Below are positions 46,357 through 57,000 of a stretch of 64,000 nucleotides of DNA, piece after piece (the first letter of the stretch is position 1; every line of letters starts with the position of its first letter). A program made the position numbers and the translations under genes. Source of the DNA: Streptococcus oralis (lineage in GTDB: Bacteria; Bacillota; Bacilli; Lactobacillales; Streptococcaceae); assembly GCF_001578705.1 (NCBI RefSeq), contig NZ_KQ969038.1, positions 390,075 through 454,074 of the forward strand. Reading direction: 5' to 3'. Below the pieces are notes generated by a model that was not told the origin of the DNA, did no database searches, and worked only from the letters and a program-made list of their open reading frames with translations.

Positions 46357-46836
46357 CTATTTATGATAAGGGGATCCCTGCTGAATGGTAAAAGCACGAT
46401 AAATTTGTTCAACAAGAACTAATCTCATTAACTGATGTGGCAAGGTCAAACGTCCAAAGCTAACAGAGAGATTAGCACGATGCTTCACAGCAGGGAATAG
46501 TCCCAGACTCCCACCAATAATAAATGTAAGGGTAGAAAATCCCTTTATGGGAGCTTGTTCTAACTGCTTACTGAATTCCTCTGAAGAGAGAGTTTTTCCT
46601 TCAATTGCTAACACAACGACAAAATCTCTTTCTCCAACTTTAGAAAGAATTCGATTTCCCTCTATTTCTAATATTTTGTAATTTTCTGACTCACTTGCCT
46701 TATCTGGAGTTTTTTCATCAGCTAACTCAATGATTTCTACAGTGGCAAAACGAGATATACGTTTACTATATTCAGCAATGCCATCTTTAAGATATTTTTC
46801 CTTCAGTTTTCCAACTGTTACAATTTTTATTTTCAT
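46357..46836 (-). CDS. rlmH: RlmH, 23S rRNA pseudouridine-1915 N3-methyltransferase
   Basis: SPOUT methyltransferase, 159 residues, complete. N-terminal [26 protein letters not shown]-binding knot with [13 protein letters not shown] and C-terminal [19 protein letters not shown]. Starts the tRNA-Arg side; the upstream gap holds DnaA boxes. Confidence 0.97.
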   Translation of the reverse strand: MKIKIVTVGKLKEKYLKDGIAEYSKRISRFATVEIIELADEKTPDKASESENYKILEIEGNRILSKVGERDFVVVLAIEGKTLSSEEFSKQLEQAPIKGFSTLTFIIGGSLGLFPAVKHRANLSVSFGRLTLPHQLMRLVLVEQIYRAFTIQQGSPYHK

Positions 46837-46873
46837 TCTTCTATTCTAACATATTCACACTTTATTTCACATC

Positions 46874-46935
46874 TTATTCACAAAGAATTATCTAGTAAAA
46901 CTAGCAAATTCACAGAAAAAAGCGAGTTATCCACA
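46874..46935. promoter_or_regulatory. DnaA boxes in the rlmH-htrA gap
   Basis: TTATCCACA at 46927-46935 is a perfect DnaA box, and TTATTCACA at 46874-46882 is one mismatch away. They lie about 2.3 kb left of dnaA and may extend the origin. Confidence 0.7.
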
Positions 46936-46955
46936 ACTTGTGTAAAACTTCTACC

Positions 46956-46989
46956 TTTAAGCTTGAATTAAGTTAATAGATTTATACTT
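46956..46989 (+). promoter_or_regulatory. htrA promoter with CiaR box
   Basis: TTTAAG, five bases, ATTAAG (46956-46972) fits the CiaR direct repeat. A -10 TATACT is at 46984-46989. CiaRH control of htrA is well known in pneumococcus. Confidence 0.85.
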
Positions 46990-47019
46990 TAATCAAATAA
47001 AAAACAAACGGAGGCGTTT

Positions 47020-48210
47020 ATGAAACACTTACAAAAATTTTACAAAAAAGGAGTTACCTTTCTTATCATCATTCTGATAGGATTTTTGAGTGGTGCCCTA
47101 GGAAGTTTTGTGACACTGCAACTTTATCAAAAACAAGTAAGTCAAGCCACAAATAACACTACAAACACTGTTACTCAGACTTCCTACAAAAATGAAAATG
47201 CAACAACTCAGGCCGTTAATAAGGTAAAAGATGCCGTTGTGTCGGTCATCACTTATTCATCAAATCGACAAAATAGTGTTTTTGGAAATGACGAGACAGA
47301 TACGGATACCGACTCTCAACAGGTAGCAAGTGAAGGTTCTGGTGTTATTTACAAAAAGAATGGGAAAGATGCCTACCTTGTGACAAATACCCACGTTATT
47401 AAAGGAGCTTCAAAAGTTGATATCCGTTTAGCAGACGGTACAAAAGTTCCTGGTGAAATTGTCGGTTCTGATACGTTCTCTGATATTGCTGTCGTAAAAA
47501 TTTCTTCAGAAAAAGTCACAACCGTAGCAGAATTTGGAGATTCTAGCAAGCTTAATGTCGGAGAAACTGCAATCGCAATTGGTAGTCCTCTGGGCTCAGA
47601 ATATGCCAATACAGTTACCCAAGGAATCATTTCAAGTCTCAATCGAAATGTCTCTCTAAAATCTCAAGATGGTCAAGCGATTTCTACAAAAGCTATTCAG
47701 ACAGATACTGCTATTAACCCTGGTAACTCTGGTGGTCCACTTGTAAACATTCAGGGCCAAGTTATCGGGATTACATCAAGTAAAATTGCAAGTAATGGTG
47801 GAACCTCTGTCGAAGGTCTTGGTTTTGCAATCCCATCAAATGATGCTCAAAATATTATTAAACAGCTTGAAAGTGACGGTAAAGTGACTCGCCCTGCTCT
47901 TGGAATTCAAATGGTTAATTTAGCTAATATTGGAGCTAGTGATCTTAGAAAACTCAATATTCCAAGTAGCGTAACTTCTGGTGTAGTGGTAAAATCTGTT
48001 CAAAGTAATATGCCTGCATCTGGTCACCTTGAAAAATACGACGTTATTACCAAAGTTGACGACAAGGAGATTTCTTCGTCAACAGATTTACAGAGTGCTC
48101 TTTACAACCATTCTATCGGAGACACCATTAAAATCACCTACTATCGGAATGGGAAAGAGGAGACTACAACTGTTAAACTAGATAAAAGTACAAGTGATTT
48201 AGAATCTTAA
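47020..48210 (+). CDS. htrA: HtrA (DegP-like) surface serine protease
   Basis: 396 residues: one N-terminal membrane anchor (about 12-34), trypsin-like domain with triad H125 (TNTHVI), D155 (FSDIAV) and S237 (GNSGGP), and a C-terminal PDZ domain (about 290-385). In pneumococcus HtrA degrades CSP and misfolded proteins and dampens competence, so its place beside comCDE fits. Confidence 0.96.
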   Translation: MKHLQKFYKKGVTFLIIILIGFLSGALGSFVTLQLYQKQVSQATNNTTNTVTQTSYKNENATTQAVNKVKDAVVSVITYSSNRQNSVFGNDETDTDTDSQQVASEGSGVIYKKNGKDAYLVTNTHVIKGASKVDIRLADGTKVPGEIVGSDTFSDIAVVKISSEKVTTVAEFGDSSKLNVGETAIAIGSPLGSEYANTVTQGIISSLNRNVSLKSQDGQAISTKAIQTDTAINPGNSGGPLVNIQGQVIGITSSKIASNGGTSVEGLGFAIPSNDAQNIIKQLESDGKVTRPALGIQMVNLANIGASDLRKLNIPSSVTSGVVVKSVQSNMPASGHLEKYDVITKVDDKEISSSTDLQSALYNHSIGDTIKITYYRNGKEETTTVKLDKSTSDLES

Positions 48211-48220
48211 TTGACATCAG

Positions 48221-48244
48221 TGTAAAGAAAACTTTACATATAAT
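48221..48244 (+). promoter_or_regulatory. Inverted repeat abutting the parB -10
   Basis: TGTAAAG, AAAA, CTTTACA (48221-48238) immediately followed by TATAAT (48239-48244). The -35 position lies in the repeat; a TTGACA at 48211 would be 22 bases away. Could be an operator. Confidence 0.5.
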
Positions 48245-48267
48245 AAAAGATATGTTAGTGTAGAATC

Positions 48268-49026
48268 ATGGAAAAATTTGAAATGATTTCTATCTCGGAA
48301 ATACAAAAAAATCCCTATCAACCTCGAAAAGAATTTAATGCAGATAAACTAAGGGAATTGGCTGAGTCAATCAAAGAAAATGGGGTCATCCAACCCATCA
48401 TCGTTCGTCAATCTCCTGTAATTGGTTATGAAATCCTTGCAGGAGAGAGACGATATCGGGCTTCTCTCTTGGCTGGTCTGACTTCTATTCCAGCCGTTGT
48501 GAAACACCTCTCAGATCAGGAAATGATGATTCAGTCTATCATTGAGAATTTACAGAGAGAAAACTTGAATCCGGTTGAAGAGGCACGCGCCTACGAATCT
48601 TTGGTAGAAAAAGGATTTACTCACACTGAGATAGCGGATAAAATGGGAAAATCTCGTCCTTATATCACTAATTTTATTCGTTTGCTTTCCCTACCAGAGC
48701 ATATCTTATCTGAAGTAGAAAATGGAAAAATTTCTCAAGCTCATGCACGTTCACTAGTTGGTTTGGATAAAGAGCGACAGGAATATTTCTTTCAACTAAT
48801 CAAAAATGAAGATATCTCTGTGAGAAAGTTAGAAGCACTTCTTACAGAGAAAAAACAAAAGAAGCAGAAAAAAATTGATTCTTTCATTAAAGATGAGGAA
48901 GATAAATTAAAAAAACAACTTGGATTGAATGTAGAAATTAAACTTTCTACAAAAGATACTGGAAAGATTGTTATTTCTTTTTCAAGTCAAGAAGAATATG
49001 ACAGAATTATCAACAGCCTGCAATAA
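48268..49026 (+). CDS. parB: ParB/Spo0J chromosome partition protein
   Basis: 252 residues: CTPase/parS-loading domain (NPYQPRKEF, GYEILAGERRYRAS), helix-turn-helix (EIADKMGKSRPYITNFIRLL) and a C-terminal dimer domain. No parA is in the window; streptococci generally lack it. Two perfect parS cores and one variant lie within 22 kb. No clear ribosome site precedes the ATG, and the leader is about 17 bases. Confidence 0.95.
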   Translation: MEKFEMISISEIQKNPYQPRKEFNADKLRELAESIKENGVIQPIIVRQSPVIGYEILAGERRYRASLLAGLTSIPAVVKHLSDQEMMIQSIIENLQRENLNPVEEARAYESLVEKGFTHTEIADKMGKSRPYITNFIRLLSLPEHILSEVENGKISQAHARSLVGLDKERQEYFFQLIKNEDISVRKLEALLTEKKQKKQKKIDSFIKDEEDKLKKQLGLNVEIKLSTKDTGKIVISFSSQEEYDRIINSLQ

Positions 49027-49044
49027 GGCTGTTCTTTTATTTTC
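49012..49044 (+). terminator. htrA-parB terminator
   Basis: AACAGCC, loop TGCAATAA, GGCTGTT, then T-rich. It overlaps the parB stop. Confidence 0.75.
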
Positions 49045-49057
49045 TTAATCAACAATT

Positions 49058-49173
49058 TTATCCACTAATTTTTTTAGCAAAAGACTTACTAAATCAAGGT
49101 TTTTGCTATTTATCCCCAATCTGTGGATAAAAAATATAAACATTGTGGATTCTTTTCCACAGATTGTGGAAAA
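49058..49173. other. oriC: oriC, left part (parB-dnaA gap)
   Basis: Cluster of DnaA boxes: TTATCCACT (49058), TTATCCCCA (49110), TGTGGATAA (49122, reverse), TGTGGATTC (49144, reverse), TTTTCCACA (49153), TGTGGAAAA (49165, reverse). AT-rich DNA lies between. A TAAAAT near 49190 may be the dnaA -10. The rest of the gap to 49248 holds the leader. Confidence 0.9.
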
Positions 49174-49248
49174 ATGGTAGCATCTATGGTAAAATAAGTC
49201 TAACAGTAAACCTTTTTACATCAAATATAGCAAAGGAGGGGATAATCG

Positions 49249-50610
49249 GTGAAAGAAAAACAATTTTGGAATCAAATCTTGGAATTAGCTCAAGAAAGAT
49301 TGACACGTTCTATGTACGATTTCTACGCCACACCTGCTGAACTCATAAAAGTGGAGGGAAATGTAGCTACTATCTTTTTACCTAGACCTGAAATGGAAAT
49401 GGTTTGGAAAAAACAACTCAAAGATATCATTGTAGCTGCTGGTTTTGAAGTTTATGATACTGAAATAAAAACTCAATTTGTCTTAACAAAGCCTGAGGAA
49501 GAATCTTCAACCTATGTCATGGATTCTGAAAATAGCAATCATTATGTTGCTTCACAGACCAATCTTGCTATTCCATATTCTGAAACAGGATTGAAGGAAA
49601 AATATACCTTTGATAACTTTATTCAAGGAGATGGGAATATCTGGGCTAAGTCTGCTGCTCTGGCTGTTTCCGAAGACCTCGCCTTGACTTATAATCCCCT
49701 TTTCATTTATGGTGGTCCTGGACTAGGGAAAACCCACTTACTGAATGCTATCGGAAATGAAATTCTAAAAAATATTCCTGAAGCTCGGGTTAAGTATATT
49801 CCTGCTGAAAGTTTTATCAATGATTTTCTTGAACACCTGAGACTTGGGGAAATGGAAAAATTTAAAAAAACTTACCGAAGCCTTGATCTCTTACTAATTG
49901 ATGATATCCAATCTCTCAGTGGTAAAAAGGTTGCAACTCAAGAAGAATTTTTCAATACCTTCAATGCTCTTCATAGCAATCAAAAACAAATCGTTCTGAC
50001 TAGTGACCGAAGTCCTAAACATTTAGAGGGCCTTGAGGAAAGACTTGTCACGCGCTTTAGCTGGGGCTTGACTCAAAATATCACACCACCTGACTTTGAG
50101 ACACGTATCGCCATTCTTCAAAGTAAAACGGAACATTTGGACTATAATTTTCAAAGCGATACACTAGAATACCTAGCTGGTCAATTCGATTCAAATGTTC
50201 GAGAACTTGAAGGAGCAATCAACGATATCACTTTAATTGCCAGAGTAAAGAAGATTAAAGACATCACTATTGATATCGCTGCTGAAGCTATCAGAGCTCG
50301 CAAACAAGATGTTAGCCAACTGCTAGTCATTCCAATTGACAAAATCCAAACTGAAGTTGGTAATTTTTATGGAGTGAGTGTCAAAGAAATGAAGGGGACG
50401 AGACGAGTTCAAAACATAGTTTTGGCGCGTCAAGTTGCTATGTATCTAGCTAGAGAACTGACAGATAATAGTCTTCCAAAAATCGGAAAAGAATTCGGAG
50501 GAAAGGATCACACCACCGTTATTCATGCCCATGCTAAAATTAAATCCTTGATTGACGAAGACGATAATTTACGTTTAGAAATAGAAGCAATCAAAAAGAA
50601 AATTAAGTAG
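49249..50610 (+). CDS. dnaA: DnaA, chromosomal replication initiator
   Basis: 453 residues from a GTG start with AAAGGAGGGG before it. N-terminal domain (1-80), linker, AAA+ domain with Walker [10 protein letters not shown] (155-163) and Walker [11 protein letters not shown], and the box-binding helix-turn-helix with [12 protein letters not shown] at the C-terminus. Flanked by DnaA boxes on both sides. Confidence 0.98.
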   Translation: MKEKQFWNQILELAQERLTRSMYDFYATPAELIKVEGNVATIFLPRPEMEMVWKKQLKDIIVAAGFEVYDTEIKTQFVLTKPEEESSTYVMDSENSNHYVASQTNLAIPYSETGLKEKYTFDNFIQGDGNIWAKSAALAVSEDLALTYNPLFIYGGPGLGKTHLLNAIGNEILKNIPEARVKYIPAESFINDFLEHLRLGEMEKFKKTYRSLDLLLIDDIQSLSGKKVATQEEFFNTFNALHSNQKQIVLTSDRSPKHLEGLEERLVTRFSWGLTQNITPPDFETRIAILQSKTEHLDYNFQSDTLEYLAGQFDSNVRELEGAINDITLIARVKKIKDITIDIAAEAIRARKQDVSQLLVIPIDKIQTEVGNFYGVSVKEMKGTRRVQNIVLARQVAMYLARELTDNSLPKIGKEFGGKDHTTVIHAHAKIKSLIDEDDNLRLEIEAIKKKIK

Positions 50611-50612
50611 CT

Positions 50613-50705
50613 TGTGGATAACTTTTCCTTTCTTATCTTTTTTATCCACATTTTTTAAACAAGCTAAAAAGCTTGAAGTCATTAAATAGAAATCAGTTTT
50701 CCACA
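50613..50705. other. oriC: oriC, right part (dnaA-dnaN gap)
   Basis: DnaA boxes TGTGGATAA (50613, reverse), TTATCCACA (50642), TTTTCCACA (50697). The arrangement dnaA with boxes on both sides is a bipartite origin. A CAAGCT-AAAA-AGCTTG hairpin lies at 50659-50674. Confidence 0.88.
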
Positions 50706-50768
50706 GAATTCACACACCCTATTATTTCTATTATCCTTCTAATACTAAAAATAAATAAAGGAGAATCC

Positions 50769-51905
50769 ATGATTCATTTTTCAATTAATAAAAATTTATT
50801 TCTACAAGCCTTAAATACCACAAAACGAGCAATTAGCTCCAAAAATGCTATTCCAATTTTATCAACCATCAAAATTGATGTTACCAATGAAGGAATTACT
50901 TTAATTGGATCAAATGGTCAAATTTCCATTGAAAATTTCATTTCTCAAAAGAATGAAGATGCAGGTCTTTTGATTACTTCCTTAGGTTCGATTCTTCTTG
51001 AAGCTTCTTTCTTTATCAATGTTGTATCTAGTCTTCCAGATATAACGCTAGATTTCAAAGAAATTGAACAAAAACAAATTGTCTTAACAAGTGGAAAATC
51101 AGAAATCACCCTAAAAGGAAAAGATAGCGAACAATATCCACGAATCCAAGAAATTTCAGCAAGCACTCCTTTGGTTCTTGAAACCAAACTACTCAAGAAA
51201 ATTATCAATGAAACAGCTTTTGCTGCAAGTACGCAAGAAAGTCGTCCAATTTTAACAGGTGTTCACTTCGTATTGAGCCAACACAAGGAACTAAAAACAG
51301 TTGCAACAGACTCTCATCGCCTTAGCCAGAAAAAATTGACTCTTGAAAAAAATGGCGATGATTTCGATGTGGTGATTCCTAGTCGCTCTCTACGCGAATT
51401 TTCAGCTGTATTCACGGATGATATTGAAACTGTGGAGATTTTCTTTGCCAATAATCAAATCCTCTTTAGAAGCGAAAATATTAGCTTCTACACTCGTCTC
51501 CTAGAAGGAAACTATCCTGATACGGATCGTTTGATTCCAACAGACTTTAACACAACAATTACTTTTGATGTGGTAAACTTGCGTCAGTCAATGGAGCGTG
51601 CTCGTCTTTTATCAAGTGCGACTCAAAATGGTACTGTGAAGCTTGAAATTAAAGGTGGAGTTGTTAGTGCCCATGTTCACTCTCCAGAAGTTGGTAAAGT
51701 AAACGAAGAAATCGATACGGAGCAGGTGACTGGGGATGATTTGACCATTAGTTTCAACCCGACTTACTTGATTGATTCTCTCAAGGCTTTAAATAGCGAA
51801 AAGGTGACTATTAGCTTTATCTCAGCTGTTCGTCCATTTACTCTTGTACCAGCAGATACTGACGAAGATTTCATGCAGCTTATCACACCAGTTCGAACAA
51901 ATTAA
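50769..51905 (+). CDS. dnaN: DNA polymerase III beta clamp
   Basis: 378 residues from the ATG at 50769 (AAAGGAGAATCC upstream); the longer frame from 50673 crosses DnaA boxes and is rejected. Three clamp domains; N-terminal MIHFSINKNLFLQALN, middle ATDSHRLSQ, end LVPADTDEDFMQLITPVRTN. Confidence 0.98.
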   Translation: MIHFSINKNLFLQALNTTKRAISSKNAIPILSTIKIDVTNEGITLIGSNGQISIENFISQKNEDAGLLITSLGSILLEASFFINVVSSLPDITLDFKEIEQKQIVLTSGKSEITLKGKDSEQYPRIQEISASTPLVLETKLLKKIINETAFAASTQESRPILTGVHFVLSQHKELKTVATDSHRLSQKKLTLEKNGDDFDVVIPSRSLREFSAVFTDDIETVEIFFANNQILFRSENISFYTRLLEGNYPDTDRLIPTDFNTTITFDVVNLRQSMERARLLSSATQNGTVKLEIKGGVVSAHVHSPEVGKVNEEIDTEQVTGDDLTISFNPTYLIDSLKALNSEKVTISFISAVRPFTLVPADTDEDFMQLITPVRTN

Positions 51906-51938
51906 GTGAAAGAGGTTGAGCCTAGCTCGCCTCTTTTA

Positions 51939-51947
51939 TGATATAAT
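51939..51947 (+). promoter_or_regulatory. Extended -10 promoter for the DUF951 gene
   Basis: TGATATAAT, an extended -10, 22 bases before the ATG. Confidence 0.62.
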
Positions 51948-51969
51948 CGAAAAAGAAAAGGAGAGTAGT

Positions 51970-52164
51970 ATGTATCAAGTTGGAAATTTTGTTGAGATGA
52001 AAAAACCACATGCTTGTACAATTAAGTCAACAGGTAAAAAAGCCAATCGTTGGGAAATTACACGTGTAGGGGCAGATATCAAAATCAAATGTAGTAATTG
52101 TGACCACCTTGTCATGATGAGTCGCCATGATTTTGAACGAAAAATGAATAAGATTATTGACTAA
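51970..52164 (+). CDS. DUF951 family small protein
   Basis: 64 residues from ATG at 51970 (AAGGAGAG before it); an upstream ATG at 51916 is in the promoter. KKPHACGxN-like MKKPHACTIKSTG, a C-S-N-C pair that may bind zinc (CSNCDH), and IKCSNCDHLVMMSRHDFE. Function unknown; always near dnaN or ychF in streptococci. Confidence 0.85.
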   Translation: MYQVGNFVEMKKPHACTIKSTGKKANRWEITRVGADIKIKCSNCDHLVMMSRHDFERKMNKIID

Positions 52165-52203
52165 GAACCCTTAGTTAGAGAGTTAGCAAGTTTTCCCTTT
52201 TTG

Positions 52204-52212
52204 TGTTATAAT
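52204..52212 (+). promoter_or_regulatory. Extended -10 promoter for ychF
   Basis: TGTTATAAT, extended -10, 36 bases before the ATG. Confidence 0.62.
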
Positions 52213-52248
52213 GTTAGGGATTGAAATGAGAACGGAGAATGAGAAACT

Positions 52249-53364
52249 ATGGCTTTAACAGCAGGTATCGTTGGTTTGCCAAACGTTGGTAAATCAACCC
52301 TTTTTAATGCAATTACAAAAGCAGGAGCAGAGGCAGCAAACTACCCATTTGCGACTATTGATCCAAATGTTGGGATGGTAGAAGTTCCAGATGAACGCCT
52401 ACAAAAACTAACGGAAATGATTACTCCTAAAAAGACAGTTCCAACAACTTTTGAATTTACAGATATTGCAGGGATTGTAAAAGGCGCATCAAAAGGAGAA
52501 GGTTTAGGAAATAAATTCTTGGCCAATATCCGTGAAGTGGACGCGATTGTTCACGTAGTTCGTGCTTTTGATGATGAAAATGTTATGCGCGAGCAAGGAC
52601 GTGAAGACGCCTTTGTGGATCCACTTGCAGATATTGATACCATTAACCTGGAGTTGATTCTTGCTGACTTAGAATCAGTTAATAAACGCTATGCGCGTGT
52701 AGAAAAGATGGCACGCACGCAAAAAGATAAGGAATCTGTGGCAGAATTCAACGTCCTTCAAAAGATTAAGCCTGTTCTTGAAGATGGAAAATCAGCTCGT
52801 ACCATTGAGTTCACAGATGAGGAACAAAAGGTTGTTAAAGGCCTCTTCCTTTTAACCACTAAACCAGTTCTTTATGTTGCCAATGTGGATGAGGATGTGG
52901 TTTCAGATCCAGACTCTATCGACTATGTCAAACAAATTCGTGAATTTGCAGCGACAGAAAATGCAGAGGTAGTTGTTATTTCCGCGCGTGCTGAGGAAGA
53001 AATTTCTGAGTTAGACGATGAAGATAAGCAAGAGTTTCTTGAAGCACTTGGCTTGACAGAATCAGGCGTTGACAAGTTGACTCGTGCAGCTTACCACTTA
53101 CTTGGACTGGGAACTTACTTCACAGCTGGTGAAAAAGAAGTTCGCGCTTGGACCTTTAAGCGTGGCATGAAAGCTCCTCAAGCAGCTGGTATTATCCACT
53201 CAGACTTTGAAAAAGGCTTTATTCGTGCAGTAACCATGTCATATGAGGATCTAGTGAAATACGGATCTGAAAAAGCTGTAAAGGAAGCTGGACGCTTGCG
53301 TGAAGAAGGAAAAGAATATATCGTTCAAGATGGCGATATCATGGAATTCCGCTTTAATGTCTAA
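52249..53364 (+). CDS. ychF: YchF/Ola1 redox-regulated ATPase
   Basis: 371 residues. Obg-type P-loop GLPNVGKST, switch FTDIAGIVKGAS, and NVDE where GTPases have NKxD, which fits this family's ATP preference. TGS domain at the end (AWTFKRGMKAPQAAGIIHSDFEKGFI). Ribosome-linked. Confidence 0.96.
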   Translation: MALTAGIVGLPNVGKSTLFNAITKAGAEAANYPFATIDPNVGMVEVPDERLQKLTEMITPKKTVPTTFEFTDIAGIVKGASKGEGLGNKFLANIREVDAIVHVVRAFDDENVMREQGREDAFVDPLADIDTINLELILADLESVNKRYARVEKMARTQKDKESVAEFNVLQKIKPVLEDGKSARTIEFTDEEQKVVKGLFLLTTKPVLYVANVDEDVVSDPDSIDYVKQIREFAATENAEVVVISARAEEEISELDDEDKQEFLEALGLTESGVDKLTRAAYHLLGLGTYFTAGEKEVRAWTFKRGMKAPQAAGIIHSDFEKGFIRAVTMSYEDLVKYGSEKAVKEAGRLREEGKEYIVQDGDIMEFRFNV

Positions 53365-53390
53365 TAACATTTAACAAATAGTGTCAATTA

Positions 53391-53416
53391 GGTTGGAAAA
53401 AAATTCCAACCCTTTT
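53391..53416 (+). terminator. Hairpin between ychF and pth
   Basis: GGTTGGAA, AAAAA loop, TTCCAACC then CTTTT. Likely ends ychF or attenuates into pth. Confidence 0.7.
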
Positions 53417-53437
53417 GGCTTTTGAAAGGAAAAATAA

Positions 53438-54007
53438 ATGACCAAATTACTTGTAGGATTGGGAAATCCAGGGGATAAATATTTTGAAACCAAACACAAT
53501 GTTGGCTTTATGTTGATTGACCAACTAGCTAAAAAACAAAATGTCACCTTTACACACGACAAGATATTTCAAGCTGACCTAGCATCTTTTTTCCTTAATG
53601 GCGAAAAAATTTATCTTGTCAAACCAACGACGTTTATGAATGAAAGCGGGAAAGCTGTTCATGCTTTATTGACTTACTATGGTTTGGATATTGAAGATTT
53701 ACTCGTCATTTACGATGATCTTGACATGGAAGTTGGGAAAATTCGTTTAAGATCAAAGGGCTCAGCAGGTGGCCATAATGGTATCAAGTCTATTATTCAA
53801 CATATAGGTACTCAGGTCTTCAACCGTGTTAAAATAGGTATTGGAAGACCTAAAAAAGGTATGTCAGTTGTTCACCATGTTTTAAGTAAGTTTGATCAGG
53901 ATGACTATGTAGGTATTTTACAGTCAATTGACAAGGTTGACGATGCTGTAAATTACTATTTACAAGAGAAAAACTTTGAGAAAACAATGCAGAGGTATAA
54001 TGGCTAA
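53438..54007 (+). CDS. pth: Peptidyl-tRNA hydrolase
   Basis: 189 residues. Catalytic H20 (TKHNVGF), N-terminal LLVGLGNPG, and IYDDLDM, with [11 protein letters not shown]. Releases peptides from stalled tRNAs. mfd begins immediately after its stop. Confidence 0.97.
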   Translation: MTKLLVGLGNPGDKYFETKHNVGFMLIDQLAKKQNVTFTHDKIFQADLASFFLNGEKIYLVKPTTFMNESGKAVHALLTYYGLDIEDLLVIYDDLDMEVGKIRLRSKGSAGGHNGIKSIIQHIGTQVFNRVKIGIGRPKKGMSVVHHVLSKFDQDDYVGILQSIDKVDDAVNYYLQEKNFEKTMQRYNG

Positions 54008-57000
54008 ATGGTGACTTTATTAGATTTATTCTCAGAAAATAATCAGATAAAAAAATGGCATCAAAATCTTACAGATAAGAAAAGACAACTAATACTAGGT
54101 CTGTCAACTTCTACCAAGGCTCTTGCAATTGCAAGTAGTCTAAAAAAAGAAAATAAGATTGTGTTATTGACATCGACTTATGGAGAAGCGGAACGAATTA
54201 TCAGTGATCTTCTTTCTATCTTAGGAGAGGAATTAGTCTATCCATTTTTGGTAGATGACTCTCCTATGGTAGAGTTTTTGATGTCTTCACAAGAAAAAAT
54301 CATCTCACGGGTTGAAGCTTTGCGTTTTTTTAGTGATCCGTCTAAGAAAGGGATTTTAGTTTGTAATATCGCAGCGAGTCGATTGATTTTACCTTCTCCG
54401 ACTAGATTTAAAGAAAGTATTATAAAAATTGCAGTTGGTGAAGAATCTGACCAACATGACCTTATTCACAAATTAAAGGAAATCGGTTATCGAAAAGTTA
54501 CTCAAGTACAGACTCAAGGGGAGTTTAGTATTCGAGGAGATATTTTAGATATTTTTGAGATGTCTCAGTTAGAACCTTTCCGAATTGAGTTTTTTGGTGA
54601 TGAAGTAGATGGTATTCGTACTTTTGAAGTCGAGACACAATTATCGAAGGAAAATCAAACAGAACTTGCCATCTTTCCAGCTAGTGATATGCTTTTGAGA
54701 GAAAAGGATTATCAACGAGGTCAGTCAGCTTTAGAAAAGCAAATTTCGAAGACTCAATCGCCGATTTTGAAATCCTATTTAGAAGAAATTTTGTCAAGTT
54801 TTCATCAAAAACAAGTACATTCAGATAGTCGAAAGTTTTTGTCCTTATGTTATGATAAAACATGGACTGTATTTGATTATATTGAAAAAGATACACCAGT
54901 ATTCTTTGATGACTATCAAAAATTGATGAATCAGTATGAAGCCCTTGAAAGAGAATTAGCGCAATACTTTACAGAAGATTTACAGAATGGTAAATCATTT
55001 TCTGAGATGCAGTATTTTGCAGATACAGAGCAAACCTATAAAAAACGAAGTCCAGTGACCTTTTTTTCTAATCTTCAAAAGGGTTTAGGGAATCTCAAGT
55101 TTGATCACATTTATCAATTTAATCAATACCCTATGCAAGAATTTTTCAATCAGTTCTCTTTTCTTAAAGAAGAAATTGAGCGATACAAAAAAATGGACTA
55201 CACCATTGTTTTGCAGTCTAGCAATTCAATGGGAAGTAAAACATTGGAGGATGTTTTAGAGGAATACCAGATCAAATTGGATTCTAGAGATAAGTCAAGT
55301 ATCTGTAAAGAATCTGTAAACTTGATTGAGGGTAATCTAAGACATGGTTTTCATTTTGTAGATGAAAAAATTCTCTTGATTACTGAACATGAGATTTTTC
55401 AAAAGAAATTAAAACGTCGTTTTCGAAGACAACATACGTCAAATGCAGAGCGATTAAAAGATTATAATGAACTTGAAAAAGGGGACTACGTTGTTCACCA
55501 TATCCATGGAATTGGTCAATATCTAGGGATTGAAACAATTGAAATCAAAGGGATCCACCGTGATTATGTCAGTGTTCAATACCAAAATGGGGATCAAATC
55601 TCCATCCCAGTAGAACAGATTCATCTATTGTCTAAATACGTTTCAAGTGATGGTAAAGCGCCAAAACTTAATAAATTAAATGATGGTCATTTCAAAAAGG
55701 TCAAGCAAAAAGTTAAGAACCAGGTAGAGGATATAGCTGACGATTTAATTAAACTCTATTCTGAGCGTAGTCAGTTGAAGGGTTTTGCTTTCTCAGCTGA
55801 TGATGATGATCAACATGCTTTTGATGATGCCTTCCCTTATGTTGAAACGGATGATCAACTTCGTAGTATTGAGGAAATTAAGAGAGATATGCAGGATTCT
55901 CATCCCATGGATCGACTTTTAGTTGGGGATGTTGGTTTTGGGAAGACTGAGGTTGCAATGCGTGCAGCATTTAAGGCTGTCAATGATCACAAACAGGTGG
56001 TCGTTCTAGTTCCGACGACGGTTTTAGCTCAACAGCACTATACCAATTTTAAGGAACGATTCCAAAATTTTGCAGTTAATATTGATGTGTTGAGTCGCTT
56101 TAGAAGTAAAAAAGAGCAGGCAGAGACACTTGAAAAATTAAAAAATGGTCAAGTCGATATTTTGATTGGAACGCATCGTGTTTTATCAAAAGATGTTGTG
56201 TTTTCAGATTTGGGATTGATGATTATTGATGAGGAACAACGATTTGGTGTCAAGCATAAGGAAACTTTGAAAGAACTGAAAAAACAAGTAGATGTTCTAA
56301 CCTTGACAGCAACGCCAATTCCTCGTACTCTCCACATGTCTATGCTGGGCATCCGAGATTTGTCTGTTATTGAAACTCCTCCAACCAATCGCTATCCAGT
56401 GCAAACTTATGTTTTAGAAAAGAATGATAGTGTGGTTCGTGATGCTGTCTTGCGTGAAATGGAGCGTGGAGGTCAAGTTTACTATCTTTACAATAAAGTT
56501 GACACGATTGACCAGAAGGTTTCAGAGTTACAGGAGTTGATTCCAGAGGCTTCGATTGGGTATGTTCATGGACAAATGAGTGAAATTCAGTTGGAAAACA
56601 CTTTATTGGACTTTATTGAAGGACAATATGATATTTTGGTGACAACTACTATTATTGAAACAGGAGTCGACATTCCGAACGCCAATACCTTATTTATTGA
56701 AAATGCAGACCATATGGGCTTGTCAACCTTGTATCAATTAAGAGGAAGAGTCGGTCGTAGTAATCGTATTGCTTATGCCTATCTTATGTATCGTCCAGAA
56801 AAATCAATCAGTGAAGTATCTGAGAAGAGATTAGAAGCGATTAAGGGATTTACAGAATTAGGGTCAGGATTTAAGATTGCGATGCGAGATCTTTCTATTC
56901 GCGGAGCAGGGAATCTCCTAGGAAAGTCCCAGTCTGGTTTCATTGATTCTGTTGGTTTTGAATTGTATTCGCAGTTACTAGAGGAAGCTATTGCTAAACG

